Assembly: GCA_000467715.1 (NCBI GenBank)
Contig: AJFK01000437.1
Location: forward strand, 1 to 45,997
Source: Hysterium pulicare CBS 123377
Lineage: Eukaryota > Ascomycota > Dothideomycetes > Hysteriales > Hysteriaceae
Direction: 5' to 3'
DNA: 45,997 bases
Part shown: positions 21,195 to 34,248 of the stretch, one piece after another
How the letters are laid out: every line of letters starts with the position of its first letter
Position numbering within the stretch: the stretch's first letter is position 1
Notes under the pieces: generated by a model
Told to the model about the DNA's origin: nothing
Databases searched by the model: none
What the model saw: only the letters and a program-made list of their open reading frames with translations
Position numbers and translations under genes: made by a program

Positions 21195-21743
21195 AAAGAC
21201 GACATTCTTACATATGAGAGTGGGTTAGAAGTAGGGGTACATTGGTGAGGCATAGATACAGCATCACTAACCCCAAAAAGTCATACATGAGAAGGGAATA
21301 ACGGAAAATATGGTTGGGAACGGTGTTTTAATATTTTAGCGTCCTAGGCTCAGGATTTGCGCATTTCAGCTTGCATATAGGTACGCTCGGAGGTCTGAAG
21401 TACCTGGAGTCTTTCATGTATGACTTTTGATGTTCATTCTCCATCTACATTCTCCATCTAGTTCATAGTCTGGTCTGAGACCTGCCAAATGATATGGATT
21501 CATTTGTAGAAAGTTTCTTTGCATACTTCATGCCTGGAGATGATGCACGGCATGTTAGGCAGATACCCCAACGCCACACTTCGAAGTACAAGTGATCACA
21601 AAAAAGTTCCTGCAATGGTATAGAGCTGGTGCAGAAATGTCTTTTCGCAATGGAGTCAAGCGTGGGGGCATTTCTGGAAAGGGTACTCGATTGTCAACTT
21701 GTCCAATTTGGCGCTCGTAAAAGAACCAAAGTCTCCAGGTAGA
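21195..21743. other. Intergenic between convergent TMA46 and KRR1
   Basis: Two 3' flanks meet here. A 13-bp direct repeat (ATTCTCCATCTAC/G, 21436-21461) is the only structure seen. Confidence 0.5.
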
Positions 21744-24089
<2,346 letters not shown>

Positions 24090-27000
24090 ATGACCCAAGG
24101 AGGCTTTGAGGTACGTCGATTATCTTCACAAACTAGGCTATGATTAATAGGCCATTGGTGGAATGTGTGGCTCATCCCCAATATGATAGGCCGCCATCCC
24201 ACCTAGGAGACGTTTCAGAACGCTCCTCAGAGACAACCAGCTTGGAATGTGAGTATCAAGCCACCAACCTCATCCTTGCTGAGTTGCGTATAATACTGCA
24301 TGCTAATCTAATCTATTCAACATAGCATTGATGATCCTCTCATCCATCGCGGAGTTGAAGACCAGGACAACGATGTAAGAGCTACGTATTCTAGGCACGA
24401 GGATCTCAAAGACCACCTCGATGTCGGCCTCCTGATTCGCGGTAAGATAGAAGTTCTAAAGACCGAGTTTCTTACTGACCAAGAAGTAGGGGCCAGGCTA
24501 GCTCGAGATCCGGAAATATTTGTTGCATCCGGCGATCTGAGTGATCATGAGAGAGCAGCATTGAAGCGGGAGAAAAAATCGGGATTCTGGAAGCAGCCAA
24601 AGGCACTCCGGGTAATTATTTTGACGTGCTGTGTGGGAGCAGTTTTGCAGTACGAAGTCCATTCCCATCTCTCTTATTTTGAGCGTAGCTGACATTATGT
24701 TACAAGAGGATGGGTGCAGAGCAGGTCTGAACCGATAAGGTCTACAAAGTCGGAATCTTTGAGCTGACTGCCGTAGCATCGGGGGTGCAAACCTACAATG
24801 GCCGACGGAAATGCATCTCAACATCCACGTTCATAACCCGTACACTCGAGATGTGTGGATATTCGGAGCTTGCAATGCGATCACTTATTTCGCGGCTGGG
24901 GCAGTGTCAGTGCATCGAATAGTCTTGTCTATACTCAGCCAGGATGTTAACTGCTTGTATAGAGGAGCTTGGCTTTCAGACCCATTGAATGAATACGTCT
25001 ATGGCAGGTCAGTACATGTACTTCCCTGCTTCCTCGTTCTCGGAGGATGAGGTTACTCTCATCTGTCTTGGCAACCTTTGCCCGTCAAGGTCCTGCTAGC
25101 ATTTGAAATTATGTAGGCTGACATATCAAGTTTCTAGACGCGGAGCATCGTTTGTTGCAGCGCTATGTACCCTAGGATTTACTATAGGCTCAGCTTATAC
25201 AAAGAGCTGGTAAGGATCACCTGGCACTGGCCGCCACCATCTCCTGATCATTCCTCTTTGGTTGCAACGGCTAACCGTTCATTGAACAGGAAAGCGTTGT
25301 TTGCATGTCGTTTTGGAGTGGGGATAGGAATGGGAGCCAAGGCTTCAGTGGGTTCGTTCACCTGTTCCTCTGTTTCTACCGGCAGACTTGCTTATCTTAT
25401 GTCTTCGAAGTGCCTATCTGGGAGTCTGAAGTCGCACCAGCCCACATTAGAGGCAAGAACTCCACTTATGTTTCCAATAACGTTTCTAACCATACGTAGG
25501 ACGATTATTGTTAACCTGGCAAACTTTCACTGGTATGCAATTAATGACGGCAATAAGCCAATCAGGATCTTTGAGACTGACCATTACTCGCAGCGCTTGG
25601 TATCTTCTTTGGGAACGCAGCAAATCTTATCTTAATTAATCGGTGGAGACTACAAATCGTTAGCCCGATTCTCCCGGCAATAGTACTCTTGGTTCTGGTG
25701 TTTGTATGCTATGAGTAAGCTCACGCTAGACATTCGTATGATCGCCAGCTAGCTTACTCGCTCTAGGTCACCGAGATGGCTCATCAAGCGAAACAGATAT
25801 GGAGACGCATATGAAGCCCTCCGTGAGTTACGTGAAACTCCCCTTCAGGCTGCTCGGGAACTCTATTACATCCATGTTCAACTTCAAGTTGAAACCAGTC
25901 TCTTCGCTAAGGGTCGCCACGGAGGAAATGAAGTCGACCTCGGAGCTATTATCGAGAGCGACATGTATCAAGCTGAAGTGGAGTCGACAAGTTATTGGAC
26001 GAGGGTTGTGCAGTTATTCACTATTGCACGCAATCGGCGCGCCAGTTTGGCTGCGTTTATTGTGATGATTTCTCAGTAAGAGCAGCCCGCTCGAGTATCT
26101 TTCGAAGTATATTCTAGCTAAATTTCAACAGACAACTAAGTGGTATCAATCTTTGGGCATTCCTTGGCGCTACTCTCCTCAATGATGCTCAAATTGATCA
26201 AAAGAAGTCGTTGTGGTTAGCCTTTGGGTTTGGGGTGGCAAATTTTATGTCCGTGCTAATCTTCTTGGATACCAATTAACGTATACTGACGATGTACAGA
26301 TTTTCGCCCATTGCATATTGGTTCATTGATAGCAAAGGGCGTAGATTTCTCCTCCTCCTATCCCTTTTGACCATGGTTCCGGCTCTTCTAGCAGTTGGCT
26401 TTAGCTTCCAACTGTCGGAGCACAATCCTGCCCGCGTGGGAGTAATCACCTTTTTCATGGTCGGTAACACTTGACCCCAAGAGTGATCGGTTCTAATTAA
26501 TATGCAAACATAGATAGTCCACACCCTTTGCTATTCCCCAGGAGCAGGGGTAAGCCTCCATAGGCCAAACGCTTACAGTATATACTGAGATTTATAGGTC
26601 GTACCCTTTACATACTCTAGCGAAATCTTCCCTCTCGTGAACAGAGGTAGTGAGCCTGATTTCTCCCTTAAATAGCGGTAGCTGACTCCAGGATGTATCC
26701 ACTAGAAGCGGGAATGTCCTTTGCAGTATTTTGGAACCTTGTAGGAGCCGGAGTACTCGCTCTAATTGTTCCTCAACTCGTGTACTCGCTAGGTGAGTTT
26801 CGCGAAGTGTCTGATTTCCGGCTTGGCGTAAAGAAGGCTTATTGCTTTTACCAATAGGACATACCGGCCTACTTGGTCTTTTCGCGTAAGTTATATCGTT
26901 ATTAGCAGGAAAATGAAGTGATGCTGATCGCCTTTCAGTGGACTCGACGCGCTCGCTTTCATTCTGGTATGGCTCCTCGTCCCAGGCACAGTCCGTGTGA

Positions 27001-27212
27001 CGCGGTTGGAGGAAATGAATTACATATTCGGCGTTCCCACTCGACGACATGTGATCTATCAAATCAAGGAAGTCCTACCTTTGTTCACCAGACGAATGTT
27101 TCTACAGCCAACTGGGAGACTGGCTCCGCTTTACAGGTGGAATCGGGATGAGTTGGAGGCGCAAGATGATCGTATAGGATCTGCTGCCCCTGCTGCCCCT
27201 CAAGAATCATGA
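24090..27212 (+). CDS. MFS sugar-transporter-family protein, about 19 exons
   Basis: Hand-assembled exons: 24090-24110, 24190-24248, 24326-24649, 24707-24724, 24777-24905, 24963-25007, 25138-25209, 25290-25351, 25411-25452, 25500-25532, 25594-25714, 25767-26075, 26132-26248, 26300-26459, 26514-26549, 26598-26646, 26706-26792, 26858-26885, 26939-27212. The sum is 1986 nt, 661 aa, with no stop. It is a plasma-membrane-type 12-TM carrier. Landmarks include DPLIHRGVEDQDN, a long cytosolic N-terminus, WPTEMHLNIHVHNPYTRDVW, WLSDPLNEYVYGRRGA, FGVGIGMGAKASVVPIWESEVAPAHIRG, the PESPRWL-like YESPRWLIKRN, QQLSGIN, YWFIDSKGRR, YSSEIFPLVNREAGMSF and the late VPGTVRVTRLEE. Intron 9 (25453-25499) is GC-AG. 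Several donors are unusual (GTCAGT, GTTCGT, GTCTGA, GTCCGT, GTCGGT). The first two exons (before DDPLIHRG) are the least certain part; another frame of exon 2 reads PPSHLGDVSERSSETTSLE but does not fit the splice phases. Substrate unknown. Confidence 0.82.
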
Positions 27213-27468
27213 TCTTGAAGGGCATTGCGGGTACTTTCAATTTTGGATCCAGCTCATCCCATAATTATTGTTCACAAGGGAAGGGAACAGTTGCAGCTCA
27301 ATATGGATTAGTCGCTTTGTAACGCCAAGCCTCTGGGGTATTTCCGCAGACCCACAACGCCTCAACTTCATCCTAAACTCCATTCCAAATGCTGTGCTTT
27401 TCATCACCCTTTTGGTGTCATTAACTCTTTCCATCTTACATGCCTTTCCCGTCAAATTGTTCTACAAG

Positions 27469-29921
27469 TCACTCACGCCTCTTCGATTTTGAGAAGGGCT
27501 TCAAGAACGAGCTCTTAGATGCCGTTGACTTCGTGCTATTCCGCCCCTTAACCTTGATACCTCGGCCTTTTAACTCATCTTTGAGGAGCCCTTCAATGTC
27601 TAAAGATGTGTCGCTGAGGTACTCAATGTTGACAGATGCATGTTTACTCAGCAGCAACTTTGCGACATCGTATCTACCAGACTTGACTGCCAGCCAAAGG
27701 GGCGTCCTATTTGCCTTATTGGCTGCCTCGATATTTGCACCTGTATCGACCAGCAACGCTGCTAGTGACGGCTTGTTGTATTTGGCACAAAAGTGTAACG
27801 GACTTTCGGCTTCGTCGTTTGTCGCATTCACTTCAGCACCTTTCTCAATGAGACAGCGAATCATCCCCGAGTCTTTGTCTGGACAACCGAATATGGCATG
27901 ATGAAGAACAGTGCATCCATTGTTATCCGTGGCTTTGGTATTGGCACCTTTATCCACCAAGTATTGTGTAACCTCTTTCCTATTATGTCGAACAGCCACT
28001 AGTAATGGAGTATTTCCCTTTGAATCGGTGTCATCGATGGGCATCCTTAACCTCTCAATCATGGCCCTCACAAGTTCGACACTTCCTTCGCGCGCACAAC
28101 CGTGCAGAACAGTGTCTGAGGATGTACTTGACCTGGCTTGATCCTTCGACCGTCCTAGCTGCACGGATGCGCTTGAACTTCGCGTTGGATCATGCAGAAG
28201 AAGGAACTTCTCAGTTCCGCTAAGCCTTCTAAGATCATCCATTGTTTTGACTTTTTCCCCGATCTTTTCTAAATCATCCTCTTCACTGACCGAATTGGAT
28301 TCTAGCTTCGGTGAATGAATACTCGTTCCTGCAAGGCTTGGCGACGGTAGGTCAGTGCCAGGAAACGGTGGCTCAGCTTGGAACCAACTTCGTTGAGGTG
28401 AGATAGGGGAGTCCTGTCGCTTCGGTGGATCTTGTCTATCGATTTTGGTGAGATACATCTGTTGAAATGTCTTTGCATGTGTTCGCTTTCCGAGCCTTGT
28501 GTATAATTCCACCAAATTCTTCGCTGAATCCTGGAGGAATGTTTGGTCAGGCTCAGGTAAGTCCGAAGCGATTTTGTATGATCGTGTCGCATGCCGTTCC
28601 CACAGCTGAAGAAGCTCCTCTGGCGGCTGATCCAGGGAAAGACTCTTCAGTCGATACATATCAGCAAACGCGAGACACAGTCTTCCGTAAATGGCGTAAG
28701 AAACTACGCCCTGTTTGGCATTATCTGTCAAGTCGAGGTATTCCTTTTCTGCTTTGTCGAATTCTCTTTGTTCAGAATAAGCTTCTGCTAACCGCATTCG
28801 CAGCTCCAGCTTCTCTTCAAAAGGGAAGTTGTACACTCGCAGTCGCTGCTCGCCATGCTCAAGAGCATCCAGAAGGCTTTTTTCTGCGTCTTTGTACTCT
28901 CGCTCTCGGAAAGCTTCCTCCGCATCATCTTTTAAATTGTCGATAAGAGTATTCAACATTGGCAGGGGATGCACCGCATCATCCATATCATCCATCTCAG
29001 ACTTTGCACTTTGCTGTCCCAATTCGGGAGTCGGAATGTTATGCTCCCCGTTGTAAGACATGTCTTCATGTATCTCCACGTCTATTGCGTCCGGGTCCGA
29101 CCGAGACTCACTCCTCCCCACACTGCTGCCAGATGTGGAAAGCTTATTTTTTACAGACACAGCGACTTCAAGACATTCTTTCGTGGTTTTCAGGTCTGGT
29201 ATCATATCTAAATCCTCTCCCGCGACTCCGTTCGCAAGAGAACCAGGTCCAGGTTTCGACTTTTCGGAGCTTGTGGCCACCGTGCGTTTGGCCGACAACT
29301 TGTCAAATCGGTCTTGATTGCTGTGAATTGCGCTGATGATTTGGGGCAGGAATCTGTTTACGACCGCATTTCCTGCCCGTAAGATAGTCATCCTCTCTTC
29401 ATGCTCATAGCTGTGATGGTCAGCACCATGCTTCAAAGTCAACATGAGAATAGATGGCTGACTCACGGGAGGAAGCAGGGTAGAAGTACGCCTAACGAAG
29501 TAATGCTGGCTTCGATCTTCTTCTCGATTCTTGCGATGCTAGGCTTCCTTGTCTGGAGGTTCATTGCTATCATTCCCTTCCGTAGCCAGCTCGGATCTGT
29601 ACGACCACCAAGCTCTTTCACCTTTTTGTCGAATTCCTTTACGGTATTCTCGCAGCACTCGAGCGCATTTCCGACAGCCTTCCATATGTGCGTTTCGTCG
29701 TCGCTAAGAGGTCTATGTCCCCTCTGTGCTTCGCGCTTTTTCAGCGAGGCATAGATGGCGCGAAGAACCTCATCCCAGTTGCGAACCTGGTAAAACATGT
29801 ATCCGGTTGACTCGGTGATTCTTTTGGCCTCTTCGGCGAATCGAGCTACGGCGCACCATGTTCTGAGAGCGACTTCGACGATGGTAAATATCGATGAAAC
29901 AACCCCCAGCGCCTCGGCCAT
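27469..29921 (-). CDS. Fungal NACHT-N-like + TPR + ankyrin protein
   Basis: Exons 29921-29467 and 29410-27469 give 798 aa. Residues 1-150, starting MAEALGVVSSIFTIVEVALR, resemble the helical N-terminal domain found on fungal NACHT/P-loop STAND proteins (Fungal_N type). No NACHT, NB-ARC or other P-loop follows. Instead there is a polar linker, then TPR-like helices (about 305-465: REREYKDAEKSLLDALEHGE, LRMRLAEAYSEQREFDKAEK), a Ser/Pro linker, and about five ankyrin repeats (about 575-755; e.g. DSKGNTPLLVAVRHNRKEV and NRTPLWLAVKSGRYDVAKLL). The C-terminus is basic (KGRNSTKSTASKSSFLKPF), possibly an NLS or membrane-binding tail. The frame is open upstream to 30122, but ATG 29921 begins the conserved domain. 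A scaffold or self/non-self recognition role is inference. The gene is convergent with the transporter, with 256 nt between stops. Confidence 0.85.
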
Positions 29922-31817
29922 ATCGGCAAGGCTCCGTGTTTGAGCTGCCGGTGAGGTAAGGCGTACTACCAAACGCCAGGAAAGCAAGCTGCAGGCTTGA
30001 GTTGGCTGTACCACCCAAGGCAGACGACCGGATAGCCTTTGGTGAATACGATAATTGAGAAGGGCATGAAGGATGTTGAAGTGGGGATCGCAGCTGGTGG
30101 GCGCGTCTTCGGGCTGTGACACTTCACAGAGGGCGCCGTGACAGCAAAAGCAAGAAGAACAAGGCGTAAATCGCGTTCTGTGCCTCCGTGGCCCTGTAGG
30201 CTTGGAGCTATACCAAGAAACGTCGACGTCTCTGTACCCGTGCCTATCGGGTCATTATTCTCGCGCCAGATCGTGCTCTACGACCGAAGGGTTACCCCCA
30301 ATATTCTGTCAAACGGTCGAGAACTCAAATCGACCCCCATGCTTTCCACTCTGTGGTTTGTGTATGCCAATAATGCGTCCGCTACATTTCACGGGACCAA
30401 GCGGGATGCCGATGCGGAGTCGACAACGCGCCCCCGCCATGACTGCAGCGGCTCGTATCGCGCCCGTTGGTCTTTGCCCCCAATCCAGCGCCATTATTAT
30501 TTGATACAGGGTTCGAGTCTATTCCTTTGCCTCCTGGACACCATGGCCTGACAGCGTGCACGGCCTTTCCACTGAGTTAGAATATTTTTGACAGCATCTT
30601 GCAGGGTATGCATCAAGCCACCACAAAGTTCTTAGTCAATAAAGGCTATGCCCTCCCATACATTCCCAACTGCGACCAGCCTGCATATATCGTTTGGAGT
30701 CGGCGAAAGTTCCTTAAAGAAATCCTGCATAATGACATCGAGAGTAAGCGGAAATTCCAAGTAGCGGCAAAAAGCTCAAGCTCTGATGCTCGCAGTTTGT
30801 ACCCTTGTACGAATTGCTCTTCGTCTTGGTTTGCTTGCAAAACGCCATGCTAAATAGTGTAATGTGTGTCATAATTCTAAATTCTAAATTCTGTCTTCTC
30901 TTTATTACACACTCAACAATAGAAATCTTTGCTGGTAACAAGCCTAGTATCCGCCGAGGGCTAGATACTCCTATAAGGTCATAATACCAAGCTCAAGCGT
31001 GTACGGCTCTAGCCCAGAAGAGTTGTTACGAGTTGATGCGCGGACCAAATTCCAACGAATTACCACACCCATTGTGCCAGCATGGTACTTAACCGGCCAC
31101 TACGCCAGCAATCCAGCCCCGTAGTAGAGCTCTTTATTGATAGGTAAGACTGTTCTATCTGAAGTTAAGCCTTCCCATACTAAATTTTATACATCCATGC
31201 TAGCCCGGTAAAAAGGGCTTAAAAGTTGGGCTGCCCACGTAGAGTATCTCAAAAACCATGACGGTCTATATTCTTTATTGGAAAGTTGGTACTGAACTGC
31301 GGAAATCGATGAAGGGTGGAAAAAGAGTGGAGAAGTGCTTGGGTTGATAGGCCATTTCTGATGCGTAGTGGATAGGAAAAGAAGACTAGTCAAAGCAATA
31401 TCTTCGATGATTGACACTTTCACGACGTAGAAAGGTGTTGTGACGCGTCCTTAGAGTTGGGAAACGCGACGCATTGAGAATAAGTGCATGGACGTTCGTG
31501 CTGTTAGTCCACGCCATCACGTGAATATAACATGTGAGATCTTCTTTGATAGACATTTTTCATTATTGGTTCCTCCAAATGGCTTAACAGCAAAAAGGTC
31601 CAATGCCAATCGAAATCCATGCGGTAAGATGTGAAGAGACCTGAGCAGAGTTAAATTCCTCGCGGCTAAAAATAACTGTGGCGCAGTACGATGGCGTCGA
31701 CACGTCAGCCCGCTGCGCGTTGGTTTCAAGGGATCAGAGTCAACATCGACTTTATAACCCTAGCATCCTCCACCAAGCACATCTTGAAACTTCGCAAACT
31801 CATCGACGCCATCGATT
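29922..31817. other. Long intergenic region, no gene recognised
   Basis: About 1.9 kb. Frames such as 30138-30551, 30599-30853 and 31187-31423 have no recognisable motif. The part from about 30860 is A/T-richer and could be decayed mobile DNA, but I see no terminal repeats or transposase fragments to support that. The M50-like gene promoter lies at the right end, with TTTATAA at 31751-31757, 61 nt upstream of its ATG. Confidence 0.45.
30875..30892. repeat. Short TTCTAAA tandem repeat
   Basis: The 7-bp unit TTCTAAA occurs 2.6 times in tandem. A small AT-rich microsatellite in the intergenic region. Confidence 0.8.
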
Positions 31818-32769
31818 ATGCCTCCTTACAACTTGTTGAAGACGGCCAACCTGGCCGGAAGGGCTCTTGTGACCGCCGGACCTTTGATCTCAGCTCACAT
31901 GCTTTCTCGTCGCGGCGACCTCAGTGTCAATCATACTCAAGGAGTGACGCTAGGCATTATCGCCGCCTACGTGGTGATTATCGGTCTACTTTGGAATATC
32001 CCGTACATTCGCTGGGTATTATGGCCTTTCAAGGTGAGCCCTTCTCCACCGCATCTTCAGGATCTCGGCATCCATATAAAGCATATATATATAGATGCTC
32101 GTCATTGCATTTCACGAATTCGGACATGCCATCACAGCATGCTGCACGGGAGGACGTGTCGAATCCATATCTCTTGATCCACATGAAGGCGGTGTAACTC
32201 ACATGCGAGGAGGTATCAGTGCCGTGACTCTCCCAGCTGGCTATCTTGGATCCTCCCTCATCGGCGCATTGCTCATTTTCTGCGGATTTGACATAGTAGC
32301 AAGCAAGATCGCCAGTATTGTCCTTGGAGTTTGTTTCTTGCTTACTTTGTGGTGGGCGAGGAAAGATTGGCTTACGATTCTCACCATTCTTGCTGCGGTA
32401 GGATTGCTCGTTGCATGCTGGTTCATCAAGCATGCTGAGCCGTTGAGATGGGTAGTGGTATGTTGGACCCCGAATATCTCACCTGAAGAGCTTGAGCAAG
32501 CTGATCATATATAGCTATTCATCGGTGTCATGTCTTCCCTTTATAGCGTCTGGGATATTTGCGATGATCTCATCCTCCGCAAAGTGAACAGCTCTGACGC
32601 GAGTGTTTTCGCTAAACGGTACGGAGGTTCCTCGCAATGCTGGGGAGTCATTTGGTCCATCATTTCATTTCTCTTCATGGTTTGTGGAATCCTCGCTGGA
32701 ATTGCCGCTTTCCATCAATCGTTCAGTCAGCAAGAGCAGGATTCCAGCCACACGATTCCGACTATGTAA
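31818..32769 (+). CDS. Peptidase M50B-like integral membrane protein
   Basis: Exons 31818-32033, 32095-32457 and 32515-32769 give 277 aa. The zinc-metalloprotease motif HEFGH lies at residues 79-83, directly after a hydrophobic segment (LVIAF), as in site-2-protease-like M50 enzymes, so the active site would lie within the membrane. Another four or five hydrophobic segments are visible (AAYVVIIGLLWNIPYI; LPAGYLGSSLIGALLIFCGF; IASIVLGVCFLLTLWW; ILTILAAVGLLVACWFI; VIWSIISFLFMVCGILAGIA). Intron 1 removes the segment between WPFK and MLVIAF; intron 2 joins LRWVV to LFIGVMSSLYSVWD. Soluble blocks such as SDASVFAKRYGGSSQCWG match the fungal M50B-like family as I recall it. Substrate unknown. Confidence 0.9.
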
Positions 32770-34248
32770 ACTACCTGTCGCAGTTTAACAACGGTCATCT
32801 TATTTTCGGGAAGGGCCTAATCTTCCGAAGCCCCGTGTCTTTTCGTTCTCCAGCAATTGTCATTAAACCATTAGCTTTTTGACAAAGAGCCACCAGCAGC
32901 TTAGTCAGCCTGGCTTACTCACATTCAAAGCACAGCGAACGCTCGTGTGCCCTTTCTCTCCTTTGCGTACACAGCCTACGCTTTCCCTACTCTTGTTCAT
33001 TCCTTCTACAACATTCCAACTCTTTGATCAACCTTACTCCAGCATCAACATGACTATCACAGATGCCAGCATACGCAACTATAACGCACGAACATAGTGG
33101 ACTTGATATATTGCTTCAAGCCGGTACGGCTGCGCCAAATCGCTGTCTCACAGAGCAAGGACCTCCCATCATCGGTACCCGATTGGACCGTTCCCGATGA
33201 TACCAACCACCTAAGACCTATGCATTGTCTCCAGCCTCCTCAAAGCCGCAATGCAAGCGGCACCATAAAAACAAACAATTTTTTTAATTCTGATGGCTTC
33301 GGAAATCCCGGAAGACTACTACGAATCACTGGGCTGTTGGTCGATATGATTAGTTGGTTGTATCAAGACAACTGGTAGTCGAGGTGGTCGTTTCGCTATA
33401 CAAGTCGAGAGTTTCAAGTAGCGACTTCAAGCCTTGTCCGAACGGGAGATGGATGATGGATACCCTTTGAATAGTTTCAAGAGCAGATAAGGACGACTTG
33501 AGGACTTTTCTTTCAGTAGCCATGATGTCCGAATGGAATGATGATTCTGGTCCTTTGAACAACAAGATGCTTACAAATGTTCCAGGACTGGCCAATTTAG
33601 TTTACGACCCCGGGCCCAACAAAGCCCCTGCCGGTGCCGCTAGGTTGCACTACGCCGCGAATCACATCGGGGAAATGAAGAGCTTGGCGTAAGCAGATGG
33701 AAGGTAATTCGCATGGTTTACCCCTTCGATACAAACCCTACGTAAGATTATAGGATACTTCATATATTGCTGAAGGAACGAGTCGTATCATGGCCGCTTA
33801 CATGACGATCCTATTGATGAGAATGGAGGGCTATGGAATTACCGCACAACTTTCCTTACTCGCCGTGCGCATTAGAGTGTGGCGAAGGATTCTTCCACCC
33901 CTTGAGACTGATGGACTGGATCAAGCTTTCGTTTAGTCTCCCGGTGCGCCTTTCAAGCCTCACTTTAGTATGCTGGCAGGGACCAGAGACGCACTTTCAA
34001 CCTTGATTCGCCACCAGGGACCTATTCAGGATTCAGAGTCTGGTCCAACAAACAAACCCAGGATGCTCGGAATACGAAAGCGAACCATGTGTATCAAGAG
34101 CCTATTCAGGAGGATCAGTATGGCTCCACTTGTCCTCCAACGTTTAAAACTCTCCTCTTGGCGGCCACTCTCTTACAATATCATTCATCTCACCAAAATC
34201 ATATTCCACCGCTTTACATATTTCGGAATCGGGCTTTCTTGGCTCATT
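32770..34248. other. Intergenic, no convincing gene
   Basis: About 1.5 kb between the M50-like gene and the ABC transporter, both plus strand. Frames 33498-33692 (plus) and 33350-33595 (minus) are short and motif-free. An open frame from 33970 runs in-phase into the ABC transporter start and may be 5' leader. Promoter function for the transporter is inferred from position. Confidence 0.4.

Noticed and set aside
26647-26675. A 29-nt intron in the transporter giving NRAVADSRMYP
   Set aside because: Too short for a spliceosomal intron; the longer 26647-26705 intron yields NREAGMSF, which fits the family.
24090-27212. MFS transporter as a decayed pseudogene
   Set aside because: Many short frames suggested this, but every break falls at a usable splice junction and the joined exons are stop-free and a multiple of three. 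The N-terminal exons remain the weak point.
30505-30530. GGTTCGAGTC resembling a tRNA T-loop
   Set aside because: Flanking bases do not form the T-stem and no anticodon or acceptor stem is found upstream.
30138-31423. Several open frames in the long gap after the ankyrin gene
   Set aside because: No motif, no signal peptide, no splice-linked extension; decayed mobile DNA considered but no terminal repeats or transposase fragment seen.
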